A DNA stretch of 64,000 nt, taken from positions 62,001 to 126,000 of the IMG/VR virus record IMGVR_UViG_3300027708_000012; one strand, given 5' to 3'. This document shows positions 49,863-61,500 of this stretch, in pieces. Source of the DNA: a virus. The notes under the pieces were generated by a model. The model was not told the DNA's origin. It ran no database searches and was given only the letters and a program-made list of their open reading frames with translations. The first letter of the stretch is position 1. Every line of letters begins with the position of its first letter. A program made the translations under genes and the position numbers.

Positions 49863-49870
49863 AATAAATA
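49863..49870 (+). promoter_or_regulatory. T4-type late promoter (AATAAATA), rightward
   Basis: AATAAATA on the plus strand, 18 nt upstream of the gp6 ATG, with AGGA between. Starts a second baseplate unit containing gp6 and the giant protein. Confidence 0.75.
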
Positions 49871-49888
49871 CACTTATTAGGATACATT

Positions 49889-52800
49889 ATGAGCTCAACG
49901 GATAGACAGAATAACCTGTTAATTGCTGAAAATTGGCAAAAAATTTATCAATCATTTAAAAATGCGGACTTCCAAAGTTACGACTTTGAGAACTTACGCC
50001 GCACAATGATTGACTATATCCGAACAAATTTTCCTGAAGATTTTAACGATTATATTGAGTCTAGCGAATACCTAGCCCTAATTGACCTTATTGCATTTGT
50101 GGGCCAAAGCATAGCTTTCCGTGTTGACTTAAATGCTCGCGAAAACTTCTTAGAACTAGCAGAACGCAGAGATAGCATACTTCGATTGAGTCGAATGATA
50201 GGCTATAATGCCAGTCGTAATCAAGCAGCAACTGGACTTTTAAAATTTAATACAGTTAGTACTACCGAAGCTATTATTGACAGTAATGGTCGAAATCTTG
50301 CAGGACAAACTATTCAATGGAATGATCCCAGTAACGTTAATTGGTATGATCAATTTATTAAAATAATAAACGCAGCACTTCCACAAAATCATCAGTTTGG
50401 TACTCCTATTGATTCTGCTAAAATTTACGGAATTCCTACAGCACAATACAGATTTAATGCATCTAATAACAACGTTCCGATTTATAATTTTACTAAAACA
50501 GTATCTGGACGTAGTATGAATTTTGAAGTAACTAGTACAACTTTCAAAGGAAAAACATACATTTACGAAGAAGCACCTAAAGTGGGTAATAGTATTGCTT
50601 TTATCTATAGAGATGATGGCTTTGGTGCAACCAGTCCTACAACTGGATTCTTTTTTAATTTTACACAGGGCACATTAAACAATGGTTCCTTCTCAGTAAC
50701 GCATCCTGTTAGCAATCAAACAGTGGATATTGCTACACAAAATATTAACAATACTGATATTTGGGTATACTCTATTGATCAAAACACTGGATTAGAAACC
50801 GAGCTATGGACTCAAGTTCCATCGACTACCGGAAACAATGTTATCTATAATAGTTTAAATTCAAAAATTAAAAACATTTATAGTGTTGTTACTAGAGCAG
50901 GGGATGCAATTACACTTAATTTCAGTGATGGAATTTTTGGAAATTTACCTTTAGGACAATTTAGAATTTATTATAGAGTTAGTAATGCGCTTCACTACTC
51001 AATAAATCCAGCTGATATTGTCAATATTAGCGTAGCTATTCCTTATATTAGTACAAAAAATAAAGTTGAAACACTTACTATTAGTTTAAGTTTACCAACT
51101 AGTGTGTCAAATTCAACTACGGCAGAAACAAATGCTAGCATTAAAACTAATGCACCCCAAACATACTATATGCAAGATCGTATGGTTACAGGTGAAGATT
51201 ATAACATTGGTCCGCTAAGTGCAAATTTATCAGTAGCTAAAGTTAAAGCTATTAATAGAACAAGCAGTGGTATTAGTAGATACTTTGACCTTACTGATCC
51301 TACTGGAAAATATTCTAAAACAAACTTGTTTGCTGACGACGGAGTATTATACCAAGAGATTTATATTTCTGATATAAATTTTTCATATGTTACACAAACT
51401 GATATTCAAGGTGTGATTTATAATACTGTTTACGATTTATTAAATACTCCCGACTTACGAAATTTCTATTATGCAAATTACTTAGATTTTTTAAACGTTA
51501 GTCTTAATATACAATGGAATGCTGTTACTTCTGATAGTAATAGTTCTACTGGTTATATAAGTTTAATTAATAACACTCCGGGAATTTTTCTTTCTCCGCT
51601 TAAAGTTGGAACTTATGCATCAACTGATTTAAAATATCTTACAGTGGGATCTCTAATTAAATTTGTAGCACCAACTGGATTCTATTTTGATACAGCTAAT
51701 AATAATGTTCTTATTTCAGGAACAGCAAATGTTTTAAATTCTTCAACATATGTTTGGGCAGAAGTAGTAAATGTTGTTGATAATGGAACAGCTGGTGGCA
51801 AAGGCATATTACCAACAAATGCTGGACCAATAACATTGAATAAATCAATTCCAACTACTGCCATTGCTACACAGGTAATTCCTCAATTCACTGTTACTAT
51901 TAGTCCCACAGTTGTTACTGGTATGATAGATAAAATATTTGCTAATCTTAATTTTGGTTTACGCTACGATGCAACTACACAAAGTTGGCAATTAATTTCA
52001 GCAGCTAATTTAAACACAGTTGATCAGTTTAGTTTAGGTAATCAGGGTAATACAGATAATTTACAATTAGATTCTAGTTGGTTGTTATTGTTTACCACAG
52101 ACACTGAAAAATATACTATAACAACAAGAAATTTACGTTATATTTTTGAAAGTGATAAAGATGTCACTTTCTATTTTGATACAAATGCAGTTGTTTATGA
52201 TACTGTATCGAGTACAACTGTGTTAGATACAATTAAAGTACTCGGTGTCAATACTAAACCTGACAGTACTAATCCGTTTACATTAGATTTAACATGGGAA
52301 GTCACTTCAGCTTATACTGGAAAAGATGGCTATATTGATCCTAAAAAGATTATATTAACATTTGCAAATTCTAGCGGATCTAATGTAGTGGATAATCCTC
52401 AGCTATTTTTAGATATAGTTGATCCATCAGTTAACCCATTACGTAAGTATGTTGTTGAACAGAGATATTCTATATCATCAGGACAAGAAGATTACAAATA
52501 TGTATTAAATGATCCATATAATGGTCCAGTAAGAATTTTTAACAGTCGAAGTGATCCTAGACTAGGATCGTTACAACAATATGCAGATGGATCGTATTTT
52601 TACTTTGTTGATTCTGCTACAGTGTTTAAGTTAACAGCATCTACAGGAAAATTATCTCCTACTTTAGATTATAAAGTATACGTTGGAAGAGATAGATTGA
52701 AGTTTCAGTATGTTCATAGTGCAGACTACGATAGTAGAATAGATCCAGGTAATAGTAATATCATGGATATCTATATATTAACTACTAGTTACGATACATT

Positions 52801-53380
52801 ATTTAGACAATGGGTAACTAACGGAACAACAGGAGTCAAACCGTTGCCTCCTAGTAGTAGTGAGTTAAACAGTATACTAAGTTCTAATTTAAATTTAATT
52901 AAATCTATAAGTGACGAAATAATATATCATCCAGTAAATTATACATTATTATTTGGATCAAATGCTGATATATCCTTGCAAGCAAATTTTAATGCTATGA
53001 TAAATTCAAATAGTGCTGTATCGAATTCAGACGTACAGGCACGAATATTAAAAGCAATTAATACATTCTTTGCATTAGATAACTGGGATTTTGGAGACAC
53101 ATTTTATTTTACGGAGTTGAGTACATATGTAATGAATCAACTAGCACCTGACTTAATTTCATTTGTAATAGTTCCAGTGCAACCTAATCATTTCTTCGGA
53201 GCATTATTTGAAATACAGTGCTCTACTGATAGTATATTTTTAAGTTGTGCTACAACAGATAATATTATTATTGTAAACGGATTAACTAGCAGCAATTTAA
53301 AAACCATTGGCGCATCACCAACAAATAGTCTTACGACCAACCAAACAGTGACTAGCAATTCAATCGGAGGAACTATTTAA
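49889..53380 (+). CDS. 6: Baseplate wedge protein gp6
   Basis: 1,163 aa against 660 in T4, so it contains large extra domains. The N-terminus is diagnostic: NLRRTMIDYIRTNFPEDFNDYIESSEYLALIDLIAFVGQSIAFRVDLNARENFLELAERRDSILRLSRMIGY, conserved in gp6 of T4-like phages. The middle has a MQDRMVTGEDYNIGPL block (about 430) typical of the family and beta-rich repeats, and the end has INTFFALDNWDFGDTFYFTELSTYV, characteristic of the gp6 C-terminus. gp6 forms the inner ring linking wedges. Late promoter 18 nt upstream. The stop overlaps the next ATG (TAATG). Confidence 0.93.
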   Translation: MSSTDRQNNLLIAENWQKIYQSFKNADFQSYDFENLRRTMIDYIRTNFPEDFNDYIESSEYLALIDLIAFVGQSIAFRVDLNARENFLELAERRDSILRLSRMIGYNASRNQAATGLLKFNTVSTTEAIIDSNGRNLAGQTIQWNDPSNVNWYDQFIKIINAALPQNHQFGTPIDSAKIYGIPTAQYRFNASNNNVPIYNFTKTVSGRSMNFEVTSTTFKGKTYIYEEAPKVGNSIAFIYRDDGFGATSPTTGFFFNFTQGTLNNGSFSVTHPVSNQTVDIATQNINNTDIWVYSIDQNTGLETELWTQVPSTTGNNVIYNSLNSKIKNIYSVVTRAGDAITLNFSDGIFGNLPLGQFRIYYRVSNALHYSINPADIVNISVAIPYISTKNKVETLTISLSLPTSVSNSTTAETNASIKTNAPQTYYMQDRMVTGEDYNIGPLSANLSVAKVKAINRTSSGISRYFDLTDPTGKYSKTNLFADDGVLYQEIYISDINFSYVTQTDIQGVIYNTVYDLLNTPDLRNFYYANYLDFLNVSLNIQWNAVTSDSNSSTGYISLINNTPGIFLSPLKVGTYASTDLKYLTVGSLIKFVAPTGFYFDTANNNVLISGTANVLNSSTYVWAEVVNVVDNGTAGGKGILPTNAGPITLNKSIPTTAIATQVIPQFTVTISPTVVTGMIDKIFANLNFGLRYDATTQSWQLISAANLNTVDQFSLGNQGNTDNLQLDSSWLLLFTTDTEKYTITTRNLRYIFESDKDVTFYFDTNAVVYDTVSSTTVLDTIKVLGVNTKPDSTNPFTLDLTWEVTSAYTGKDGYIDPKKIILTFANSSGSNVVDNPQLFLDIVDPSVNPLRKYVVEQRYSISSGQEDYKYVLNDPYNGPVRIFNSRSDPRLGSLQQYADGSYFYFVDSATVFKLTASTGKLSPTLDYKVYVGRDRLKFQYVHSADYDSRIDPGNSNIMDIYILTTSYDTLFRQWVTNGTTGVKPLPPSSSELNSILSSNLNLIKSISDEIIYHPVNYTLLFGSNADISLQANFNAMINSNSAVSNSDVQARILKAINTFFALDNWDFGDTFYFTELSTYVMNQLAPDLISFVIVPVQPNHFFGALFEIQCSTDSIFLSCATTDNIIIVNGLTSSNLKTIGASPTNSLTTNQTVTSNSIGGTI

Positions 53381-56300
53381 TGGCAACAAATATCAATGGT
53401 AAAAAAGGTCTTAGCGCAAATTTATTGCCAAGTTTTTATCAAACTCCTGCAAACAAGAAATTCTTACAAAGCACTATAGATCAATTATTTCAACCTGGTA
53501 CGCTTACAAAAATTAAAGGTTATATTGGTAGAGAAAATGCAAAAGCAAGTACTGGTAATGATGTTTATCTTAAATCTGCAAATCAGATTAGACAAAACTA
53601 TCAGTTAGAACCGGGACTTGTAATTAAAGATTCATCGGATAATATTGCATTTTTTAAAGACTATATTGATTATATAAATCAAATTAGTATTTTTGGCGGC
53701 AATACTTCTAATCATGCAAGATTAAACAAACAAGAATTTTACAGCTGGGACCCCCATATTGATTGGGATAAATTTGTTAATTTTCAAAATTATTACTGGT
53801 TGCCTTACGGTCCTGACACAATTACAATTTACGGTCCTCAGAATGTTATTAGTACAACATATACTGTTAAGTTACAAACAGAAGGATCCAACAATCAATA
53901 TGTTTTTACACCAGACGGTTCAACTCCTAATCCTGACTTAATACTCTATAGGGGTAAAACATACAAATTTGATATTGACAGTCCTGGCAATCCATTTAGT
54001 TTTAAAACAACTAGAAGTACTGGATCTTTAAATCGCTATCAGCGTTTAAATGCTGTGGACAATTATGCAGTTGAATCTGGAACTATTACAATTTCTATAC
54101 CAGAAGATGCTCCAAGCATTTTATATTATCAAAGCGAAACTGATATAACATCCGGTGGCGTGATTCAAATATTATCAATAGATGAAAATACAAATATTGA
54201 TGTTACTTTAGAAATTCTAGGTAAAAAATCAGTTACATTAAGCGATGGCACTTTATTAAGTAACGGCATGAAAATTGCATTTGGTGGCAACGTACAACCG
54301 GCAAGTTATGCTGTAGATCAATATTATGTTGAAGGTGTTGGTAAATCTATTATACTAGTTCCAGCATCTGTATTAGAAGTTATCAGTCCATGGTCGGTGG
54401 ATGAATCAATACCTTTTGATTCAACTCCTTTTGATAAAGCACCATGGGAAGATGCCACAAGTTATGCTAGCGAAGTAGATTATATAACAATTAATCGCTC
54501 TAGTCGAGATCACAACCCTTGGAGTCGATATAACAGATGGTTCCATAAAGATGTTATTACCGCAAGTGCATTGTACAATAACACTACTGTTGGCTTAGAT
54601 CAAACTCTTCGTGCTGTTCGTCCTATTATTGAATTTGAAGCAGATATTCGATTGTTTAATTTTGGTACAACCGCAATTTTTGACATTGACATCTTTGATG
54701 ATACTACTGGTAATACTGCATTGAATAAACATGCATTGCCTGTTTTTACAGCCATCGAAGGCACAACAAGTTACCAAGCACCTACAGGCAATCCGTCGGT
54801 TTCTATACCATTATCGGATGGTATGCTAGTTTTATTTACAGGCGACCCTGATCCGTTAGTGCAAAATAAAATTTATCGAGTAGAATATATTGATGTAAAA
54901 CATGTTGCACCTACTGATAATTCACCGTCGGGCAGTAAACAACTTCACTTGGTTGAAATTGCATCACCTGAGTTAAATCAAGTAGTGTTAGTTAGACAAG
55001 GAAAATATCAAAGTCAGATGTTTTGGTTTAACGGTAGTTCTTGGATACAAGCACAACAGAAATTAAAAGTAAATCAACCACCGTTATTTGATATTGTTGA
55101 TGATAGTGGAACAAGTTTTGGAGATGAGTCTGTTTACACAGGAACTACATTTAAAGGTTCTAAGATTTTTTCTTATAAAATAGGAACAGGACAAACAGAC
55201 TCTAAATTAGGATTCCCATTAAGTTATCAAAATGTGAATAACATTGGGGATATTGTTTTTAACTTTGACCTTGCAAATGATGCTTTTGAATATAAAAAAG
55301 AATTAGGATTAATATCGCAAAACATAAATGTTGGATACTTGTCTTCTTTAAACTACGGCGGCAATACAATTTATAAAAATGGCTGGCAAACCTGTACTAC
55401 TGAAAATGTTCAAGCAGCTGTTAGAATTTATAAAAATTCCGGATTAACTAAATCTTTTCAGTTAGATATATTTGATAATCATAATAAATTAGAAGATTTA
55501 GTAGTCAAAGTATATGTTAATGGCCATCGACTATCTAGCTCTAATTGGAATTTAGTTAATTCAACTCCTTACAAACGAATTGTTTTAACTACACCTATTA
55601 GTTTAACAGATGTTCTTACTGTAAGAGCATTTTCTTCTCAGCCTATTAATGCTAACGGATACTACGAGGTTCCGCTTAATTTACAAAATAATCCGTTAAA
55701 CGATAATATGCTTAACTTTACACTAGGTGAAGTTATTGATCACGTTGGAACTATTGTAGACAATTTGCCAGGATTTACAGGAGTTTTTCCAGGCAATAGT
55801 ACATTAAGAGATTTAGGAAATATAACTCGTTATGGAACACGATTTGTCCAACATAGCGGCCCACTAAGTCTAGGCATATATCATGTTACATCAGAAACTA
55901 ATAACATTATAAAAGCAATTCAACAATCTCGAGATGATTATAATAATTTTAAACGAGTTTTTATTGATACAGCTAGTAACTTAGGAAAAGATGGCGACCC
56001 TATAACTATAACAAATTTAGTTTTAGAAAAAATAAATGCAAACAAACCAAATACTGCTCCATATTATTTTAGTGATATGGTGCCCTACGGTGCATGCATA
56101 GTTTCTGATCTTTCAGTAGTAGATTATCGAATTAAAAAATACCCTTTAAGCACAGTTTTCACTTTAGACAAATTAAGTAACAAAGCAGTTGGTGTATATT
56201 TAAATGGTACACAATTGATAAATGAACAAGATTATTCGTTTAGTAATCAAAGTTTTGTTATTATTGCTGATCGGGTTAATCTTAAAAATGGCGACACTAT

Positions 56301-58569
56301 TACTACCTACGAGTACGATAGTACCGACGGATGCTTTGTACCAGCAACTCCTACTAAGCTAGGAATGTATCCATCATTTATTCCACAGATTTATACCGAT
56401 ACAACATTAGTTAATCCCCAAACAGTAATTCAAGGACACGATGGCAGTATTGTTTTAGCATACGGCGATTATCGAGATGATTTGTTGCTAGAGTTAGAAA
56501 AAAGAATTTTTAATAACATTAAAGTAAAATACAATACTGATATCTTTGATATATCTGACGTTATTCCTAGTTATAACAGAAATACAGATTATACATTATC
56601 TGAATTTAATCAAGTATTAGCTCCTAATTTTTACAAATGGACTAACTTAATAGGAAAAGATTTAACTACTCCTTTAAATTATGACCGAGCAAATTCATTT
56701 ACGTATAATTACTCGTTAAACTATGCGCCCGATGCTTCTACTAGTCTTCCAGGTTACTGGAGAGGAGTTTATAGATATTTGTTAGATACCGATCGTCCTA
56801 ATATCTGTCCGTGGGAAATGCTTGGATTTACTATCGAACCTAGTTGGTGGCAAGATGTTTACGGACCAGCACCTTATACTAGCAATAATTTACCATTATG
56901 GCAAGATATTGCAAACGGCACAATTCGTATACCAAATCAATCGGCAATGTATTCTAAAAAATATGCAAAGCCTTTTATATTAAATCACATACCGGTTGAT
57001 GATTCTGGAAATCTTATTAGTCCGTTAGATTCGGGAATTGCCGGAGGTTCGTTAAATCCAAACATAGATAATAACTTTGTGTTCGGAGACGGCAGTCCAG
57101 TTGAAACAGCGTGGTCAAGAAGTAGTCACTATCCGTTTAGTGTTTTAATTTCTAGTATTTTATTATTTCCTGCAAAAACGTTCGGAATTTTGTTAGACAG
57201 ATCTCGCATTAAACGAAACCTTGCAGGCCAATTAATATATACCGCAACTGGTTTACGTATAACACCTGCAGATATTATTTTGCCAAGTATATATTCAAGT
57301 AAGTCTAGGGAACAAACAGCTGGACTTATAAATTATTCGGTTGATTTAATATTCAATTATATTTTTAGTAATAATCTTGCAAATTATAATTCTTATCAAT
57401 CTGATTTAAGATCAATGTTACCTCAGTTAAGTTATCGCATGGGTGCGTTTTCTAATCAAGGTCAATTTAATTTGTTATTAGAATCTAAAACACCAACCAG
57501 TTCTGGTAATGTTTTTGTCCCAACCGATGACTATAAGATATTTCTAAATAAATCCAGTAGTATAAAAAAATTAAACTATAGTGGTGTTATTATCACAAAG
57601 CTATCTACAGGTTTTGAAATTAAAGGTTATAGTATAACACAACCTTATTTTAATTATTATAGCCCTAACAATGTTGGAGTTACAATAAATGTAGGTGGTA
57701 TATCTGAAAACTATTCAACATGGACCGCAGGTCAACAATATGCAACCGGTCATGTAGTAAAATCTGATAATGTTTACTATAGAACAACAGTTACACATGT
57801 TTCATCTAACACATTTAATTCAGATTATTTTGTTGCATTGCCTGACTTGCCAATGTCGGGCGGGGTATCGGCCAAATTAAAAAATTCATGGGATCGATCA
57901 TCTGTTAATGTTGCACCGTACGGAACTTTAATTACAAAACTACAAGATGTTGTTGATTTCTTATTAGGATACGGAGAATATTTAAAAGATCAAGGATTCT
58001 TATTTGATGACTTTAATAGAAATCTTTCAGCAGTTGCTAACTGGGAAACTAGTGCAAAAGAATTTATGTTCTGGTCAACTCAAACTTGGAGTACTGAACA
58101 AGATAAATGGAGTGATTGGTCTGCATCGCAACCTTATACATACGGCACAATTGTAAGATACGATGGCGACTACTATAGCGCATTATTCAATATTGCGCCT
58201 GCAACTACTTTTGATTATACAAAATGGTCAATATTACCAGGTTTGAGTAATGTTGGTAGTAGTGTAATTAGTTTAAGTCCTAGCGCAAATGGTATAACTT
58301 TTGTCACTGACTTGGCTGTAGTGGATAGCATTACTAGTAATTTTAATCCTTATGAAATTTTTAAAGTTGACGGAACCCCCTTTGAAATAGCTCATATAGA
58401 TAGTTACCGACAAGAGAACACTGTAACTTATAGTCCTCGTACCACAGATGGAATTTTTGGTGCAAGTTTTTACCTAGTTCAAAACGAACATATTATTGTT
58501 GTAAACAATAAAACAATATTTAACGATATAATTTACAGTCCTGCTAGTGGATATAGACAGGAACGATAG
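53380..58569 (+). CDS. Giant baseplate/virion protein at the gp7 position, N-terminal part (to in-frame TAG)
   Basis: 1,729 aa to the TAG at 58567-58569; the same frame continues open to the window end, giving at least 3,540 codons. The start MATNINGKKGLSANLLPSFYQTPANKKFLQSTIDQLFQPG is a familiar N-terminus of very large structural proteins encoded after gp6 in aquatic T4-like phages, in the place of T4 gp7. Other blocks: YYWLPYGPDTITIYGPQ, GYWRGVYRYLLDTDRPNICPWEMLGFTIEPSWW and WLGYGEYLK-like FLLGYGEYLKDQG. Near the end are two W...Y..G.VV...YY modules (57715-57845 and 58109-58240), like the CBM-like repeats in the fibres. No enzyme motif was recognised. Translation is coupled to gp6. Confidence 0.78.
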   Translation: MATNINGKKGLSANLLPSFYQTPANKKFLQSTIDQLFQPGTLTKIKGYIGRENAKASTGNDVYLKSANQIRQNYQLEPGLVIKDSSDNIAFFKDYIDYINQISIFGGNTSNHARLNKQEFYSWDPHIDWDKFVNFQNYYWLPYGPDTITIYGPQNVISTTYTVKLQTEGSNNQYVFTPDGSTPNPDLILYRGKTYKFDIDSPGNPFSFKTTRSTGSLNRYQRLNAVDNYAVESGTITISIPEDAPSILYYQSETDITSGGVIQILSIDENTNIDVTLEILGKKSVTLSDGTLLSNGMKIAFGGNVQPASYAVDQYYVEGVGKSIILVPASVLEVISPWSVDESIPFDSTPFDKAPWEDATSYASEVDYITINRSSRDHNPWSRYNRWFHKDVITASALYNNTTVGLDQTLRAVRPIIEFEADIRLFNFGTTAIFDIDIFDDTTGNTALNKHALPVFTAIEGTTSYQAPTGNPSVSIPLSDGMLVLFTGDPDPLVQNKIYRVEYIDVKHVAPTDNSPSGSKQLHLVEIASPELNQVVLVRQGKYQSQMFWFNGSSWIQAQQKLKVNQPPLFDIVDDSGTSFGDESVYTGTTFKGSKIFSYKIGTGQTDSKLGFPLSYQNVNNIGDIVFNFDLANDAFEYKKELGLISQNINVGYLSSLNYGGNTIYKNGWQTCTTENVQAAVRIYKNSGLTKSFQLDIFDNHNKLEDLVVKVYVNGHRLSSSNWNLVNSTPYKRIVLTTPISLTDVLTVRAFSSQPINANGYYEVPLNLQNNPLNDNMLNFTLGEVIDHVGTIVDNLPGFTGVFPGNSTLRDLGNITRYGTRFVQHSGPLSLGIYHVTSETNNIIKAIQQSRDDYNNFKRVFIDTASNLGKDGDPITITNLVLEKINANKPNTAPYYFSDMVPYGACIVSDLSVVDYRIKKYPLSTVFTLDKLSNKAVGVYLNGTQLINEQDYSFSNQSFVIIADRVNLKNGDTITTYEYDSTDGCFVPATPTKLGMYPSFIPQIYTDTTLVNPQTVIQGHDGSIVLAYGDYRDDLLLELEKRIFNNIKVKYNTDIFDISDVIPSYNRNTDYTLSEFNQVLAPNFYKWTNLIGKDLTTPLNYDRANSFTYNYSLNYAPDASTSLPGYWRGVYRYLLDTDRPNICPWEMLGFTIEPSWWQDVYGPAPYTSNNLPLWQDIANGTIRIPNQSAMYSKKYAKPFILNHIPVDDSGNLISPLDSGIAGGSLNPNIDNNFVFGDGSPVETAWSRSSHYPFSVLISSILLFPAKTFGILLDRSRIKRNLAGQLIYTATGLRITPADIILPSIYSSKSREQTAGLINYSVDLIFNYIFSNNLANYNSYQSDLRSMLPQLSYRMGAFSNQGQFNLLLESKTPTSSGNVFVPTDDYKIFLNKSSSIKKLNYSGVIITKLSTGFEIKGYSITQPYFNYYSPNNVGVTINVGGISENYSTWTAGQQYATGHVVKSDNVYYRTTVTHVSSNTFNSDYFVALPDLPMSGGVSAKLKNSWDRSSVNVAPYGTLITKLQDVVDFLLGYGEYLKDQGFLFDDFNRNLSAVANWETSAKEFMFWSTQTWSTEQDKWSDWSASQPYTYGTIVRYDGDYYSALFNIAPATTFDYTKWSILPGLSNVGSSVISLSPSANGITFVTDLAVVDSITSNFNPYEIFKVDGTPFEIAHIDSYRQENTVTYSPRTTDGIFGASFYLVQNEHIIVVNNKTIFNDIIYSPASGYRQER

Positions 58570-58578
58570 ATCGTTTCC
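58560..58578 (+). repeat. Inverted repeat with the amber codon in its loop
   Basis: GG-AACGA (58560-58566) pairs with TCGTT-(T)-CC (58571-58578, one bulged T), leaving loop TAGA (58567-58570) that contains the in-frame TAG. It is either an RNA hairpin acting in stop-codon read-through or the scar of a hairpin-templated mutation. Confidence 0.7.
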
Positions 58579-61500
58579 GGATATGTTACTACTGATTGGT
58601 ACGGCGGCCTTGACATACCAGGGTTCATATTTGACTCAGCAGCAATAAAATTATGGGAACCTTATCAAGACTATTCAATTGGTGATATTGTTAACCATCA
58701 AGGATACTATTATAGTGCTCCTAAGCTATTAGGAGGAACTGCAGTATTTTCAGCAAGCGACTGGACCTTATTACCTAAAAAGCCATCAAGCCAGATTTTA
58801 CCAAATTGGACAAACGTTGCAACTCAATTTACAGATTTTTATAATCTTGAAGTTGATAGTTTTAATACTGACCAACAATCGATGGCTCATCATTTGATCG
58901 GCTATCAAAAACGCCAGTATCTTGATAATATTATTCAAGATGATGTAAGCGAATTTAAATTCTATCAAGGAATGATTCGAGAAAAGGGAACACAAAATGT
59001 CCTTAACAAATTATTTGATGTGTTAAGTTCTGATAATCTTGAAAGTTTGGTATTTTATGAAGAGTGGGCGATTCGTGTCGGACAATATGGTGCTGCAAAT
59101 GCATTTGAAAATGTTGAATTTATTTTAAATCAAGAAGATTATAATAGAAATAATCCGCAAGCTACTCTGTTAGTAGAACAATTTAACTCATCGGTTAGTA
59201 CATTTGTTAATCAACAACCAGCTAACTCTGTATACTTAAAACCGTTAGGATATAATTCTAATCCGTTTCCGCTTAAAGAAAGTAACAATTCTTTCTTAAG
59301 AAGTGCCGGACATGTAAATTTGCTAGATGTTAAATTAGGGATACGAGATCTTAGTCAGCTAGTATCTCAGTCGGTTGCTTCGATTAAAACAGGAATTAAC
59401 TATAAAATATTAGTTCCTGGCGCAACTAACTTTACACAAATAGGATCATCTAATAACGATCCTGGTACAATTTTTAATGCTACTTCTGTAGGAACAGGAG
59501 ACGGTACAGTATCGGTTGATGTTACACAGTTTACAGAAGGTGATTACATTTGGTGTTCATTTGATGATACTGTTGTGTCAAACACTTGGAATGTCTACAG
59601 ATTTACCGATATAGGCTTGCGAGTAACTAATGCAACTTATTCTAATAATACTCTTTCTATAACTTGCAAACATCTAGTGAATCTTAAAGTTGGGTCGTAT
59701 GTTGGTATTGTTTTAGAATTACCAAACTCGCAAAAAATAAAAGGGCTTGATGGATTTTTCCAAGTAGCTAGTGTTAGTTTAAATTCGTTTACGGTTTCTG
59801 CTAAAATTGCAGGTTTCCCTGCACACTTTACGCACTTGCAACAACTTGTTATATTTGGTCTATTAACACAACGATCTACCAACATTGATTTAATAGATAA
59901 TATTTTACCAAAAAATCTGCGTCAGGGGGATTTATTATGGACAGACAATGATGCTTCGGGCAAGTGGGCTGTATGGACCTATAAACCGGCATTTTCTAAA
60001 AATACAATCAAACCAAAAACTCGCCCGAGCAATTTAAAATTTGGAAAAACTACTGCGATAAATCAGCTTGGAACTATTTCTGCGGTTGGAACAGCAACAG
60101 GTAGTGTTAGCATATATGATAGAATTAGCAAAGGACTTGGTTGGATAAGTCGACAATACATACAAGCACCGTTTACTGCACATTCTGATGTTAATGAACT
60201 TAGTACACTTGCTACAGTACTAGCAATATCCCCATCGGGCGAATGGTTCTTATCAGGATCTCCAGCCGCTGGAAATATTGCTACAGCTTATGTTGGGGAA
60301 TATGTTTCTTCTAATGCATACAATATTGGAGATATAGTAAAGTATATTGACACTTATTACGAAGCAATAGTATTAACACCTGCTCATCAAACTCCGTCAA
60401 CTAAATCGTTATATTGGAAATCTATACTATACATTCCAGTTAGTAATCAATCAGATAATTCAGAATTATCTACACAAGGTGCTGTATCTTTATACAAAAA
60501 AGATATCAATAATACCTATACATTAGTAGATACTGTTATTAGTCCAATGCCGGCCAATAATGAACAATTTGGCCAATCAATTGTACTTAATGATAATGTA
60601 CTATGGATAAGTGCTCCAGGTGCAAATGATTCTCAAGGCGCAATTTATAAATTTATTAATACTGATACTGTACAGGCAAGCACATTTTATGATGCGGTTG
60701 GAAGTTCTGGTGTAACAATGCATGTAACTAGTACAGCTGGTATATCAGCAGGACAACTTGTTCGAGGAGTTGGATTTGCAAGTGGACAAGCAGTTAAATC
60801 GGTATTATCTAAATTATTTTTTGCTTCTATTCCAGGAGTTCCAAATTATATTCGTGATACACAAAATAATAATGTAAATTTAAATTTTATATCACAAGCA
60901 ACAGTTGTTACCGGTAACGGTATTTTACCAGGCACACAAGTAGTAAAATCAGGAGTAGATATATCTGGAAAATACTATGTGTTAGTTAGTTCAGAAAGAG
61001 ATATCTTACAAACTGTGACAACAGTCACATTTACAAATTCAATAATCTCGGCAGAATTTACAATTGATAATATACAAAGCGATGCAACTATATTATTATC
61101 TAGTAAACCAGATCAAACGCCTGAGGGTAATTTGCAATTCATTGTTACTAATTGGAAATATGATTTAACAGGAACGATTTCTGGCCAACAAGTCAACTCT
61201 AATTTTGGAAGTGTGCTTTCATTTAGTAAAGACGGTTCTACCCTGTTAGTTTCTTCCATAGAAACTAGAATAATTAGCCCTTCAGAAACAATAATGATTG
61301 GTGTAGTCTATGTCTATAAAAATAACGAAAATACTTATAGTTTAATTCAAACACTAGAAGGAACAGACAGTAGTTTTGGTCAAAGTACCTCAATATCAAC
61401 TAATGGAGAATTTATTTCCATTACTGATAGTACATATCCGGATAACGTAAGTCGTCATGGACGAGTTAGTATCTATTCATTGAACACTGAAACTAATCAG

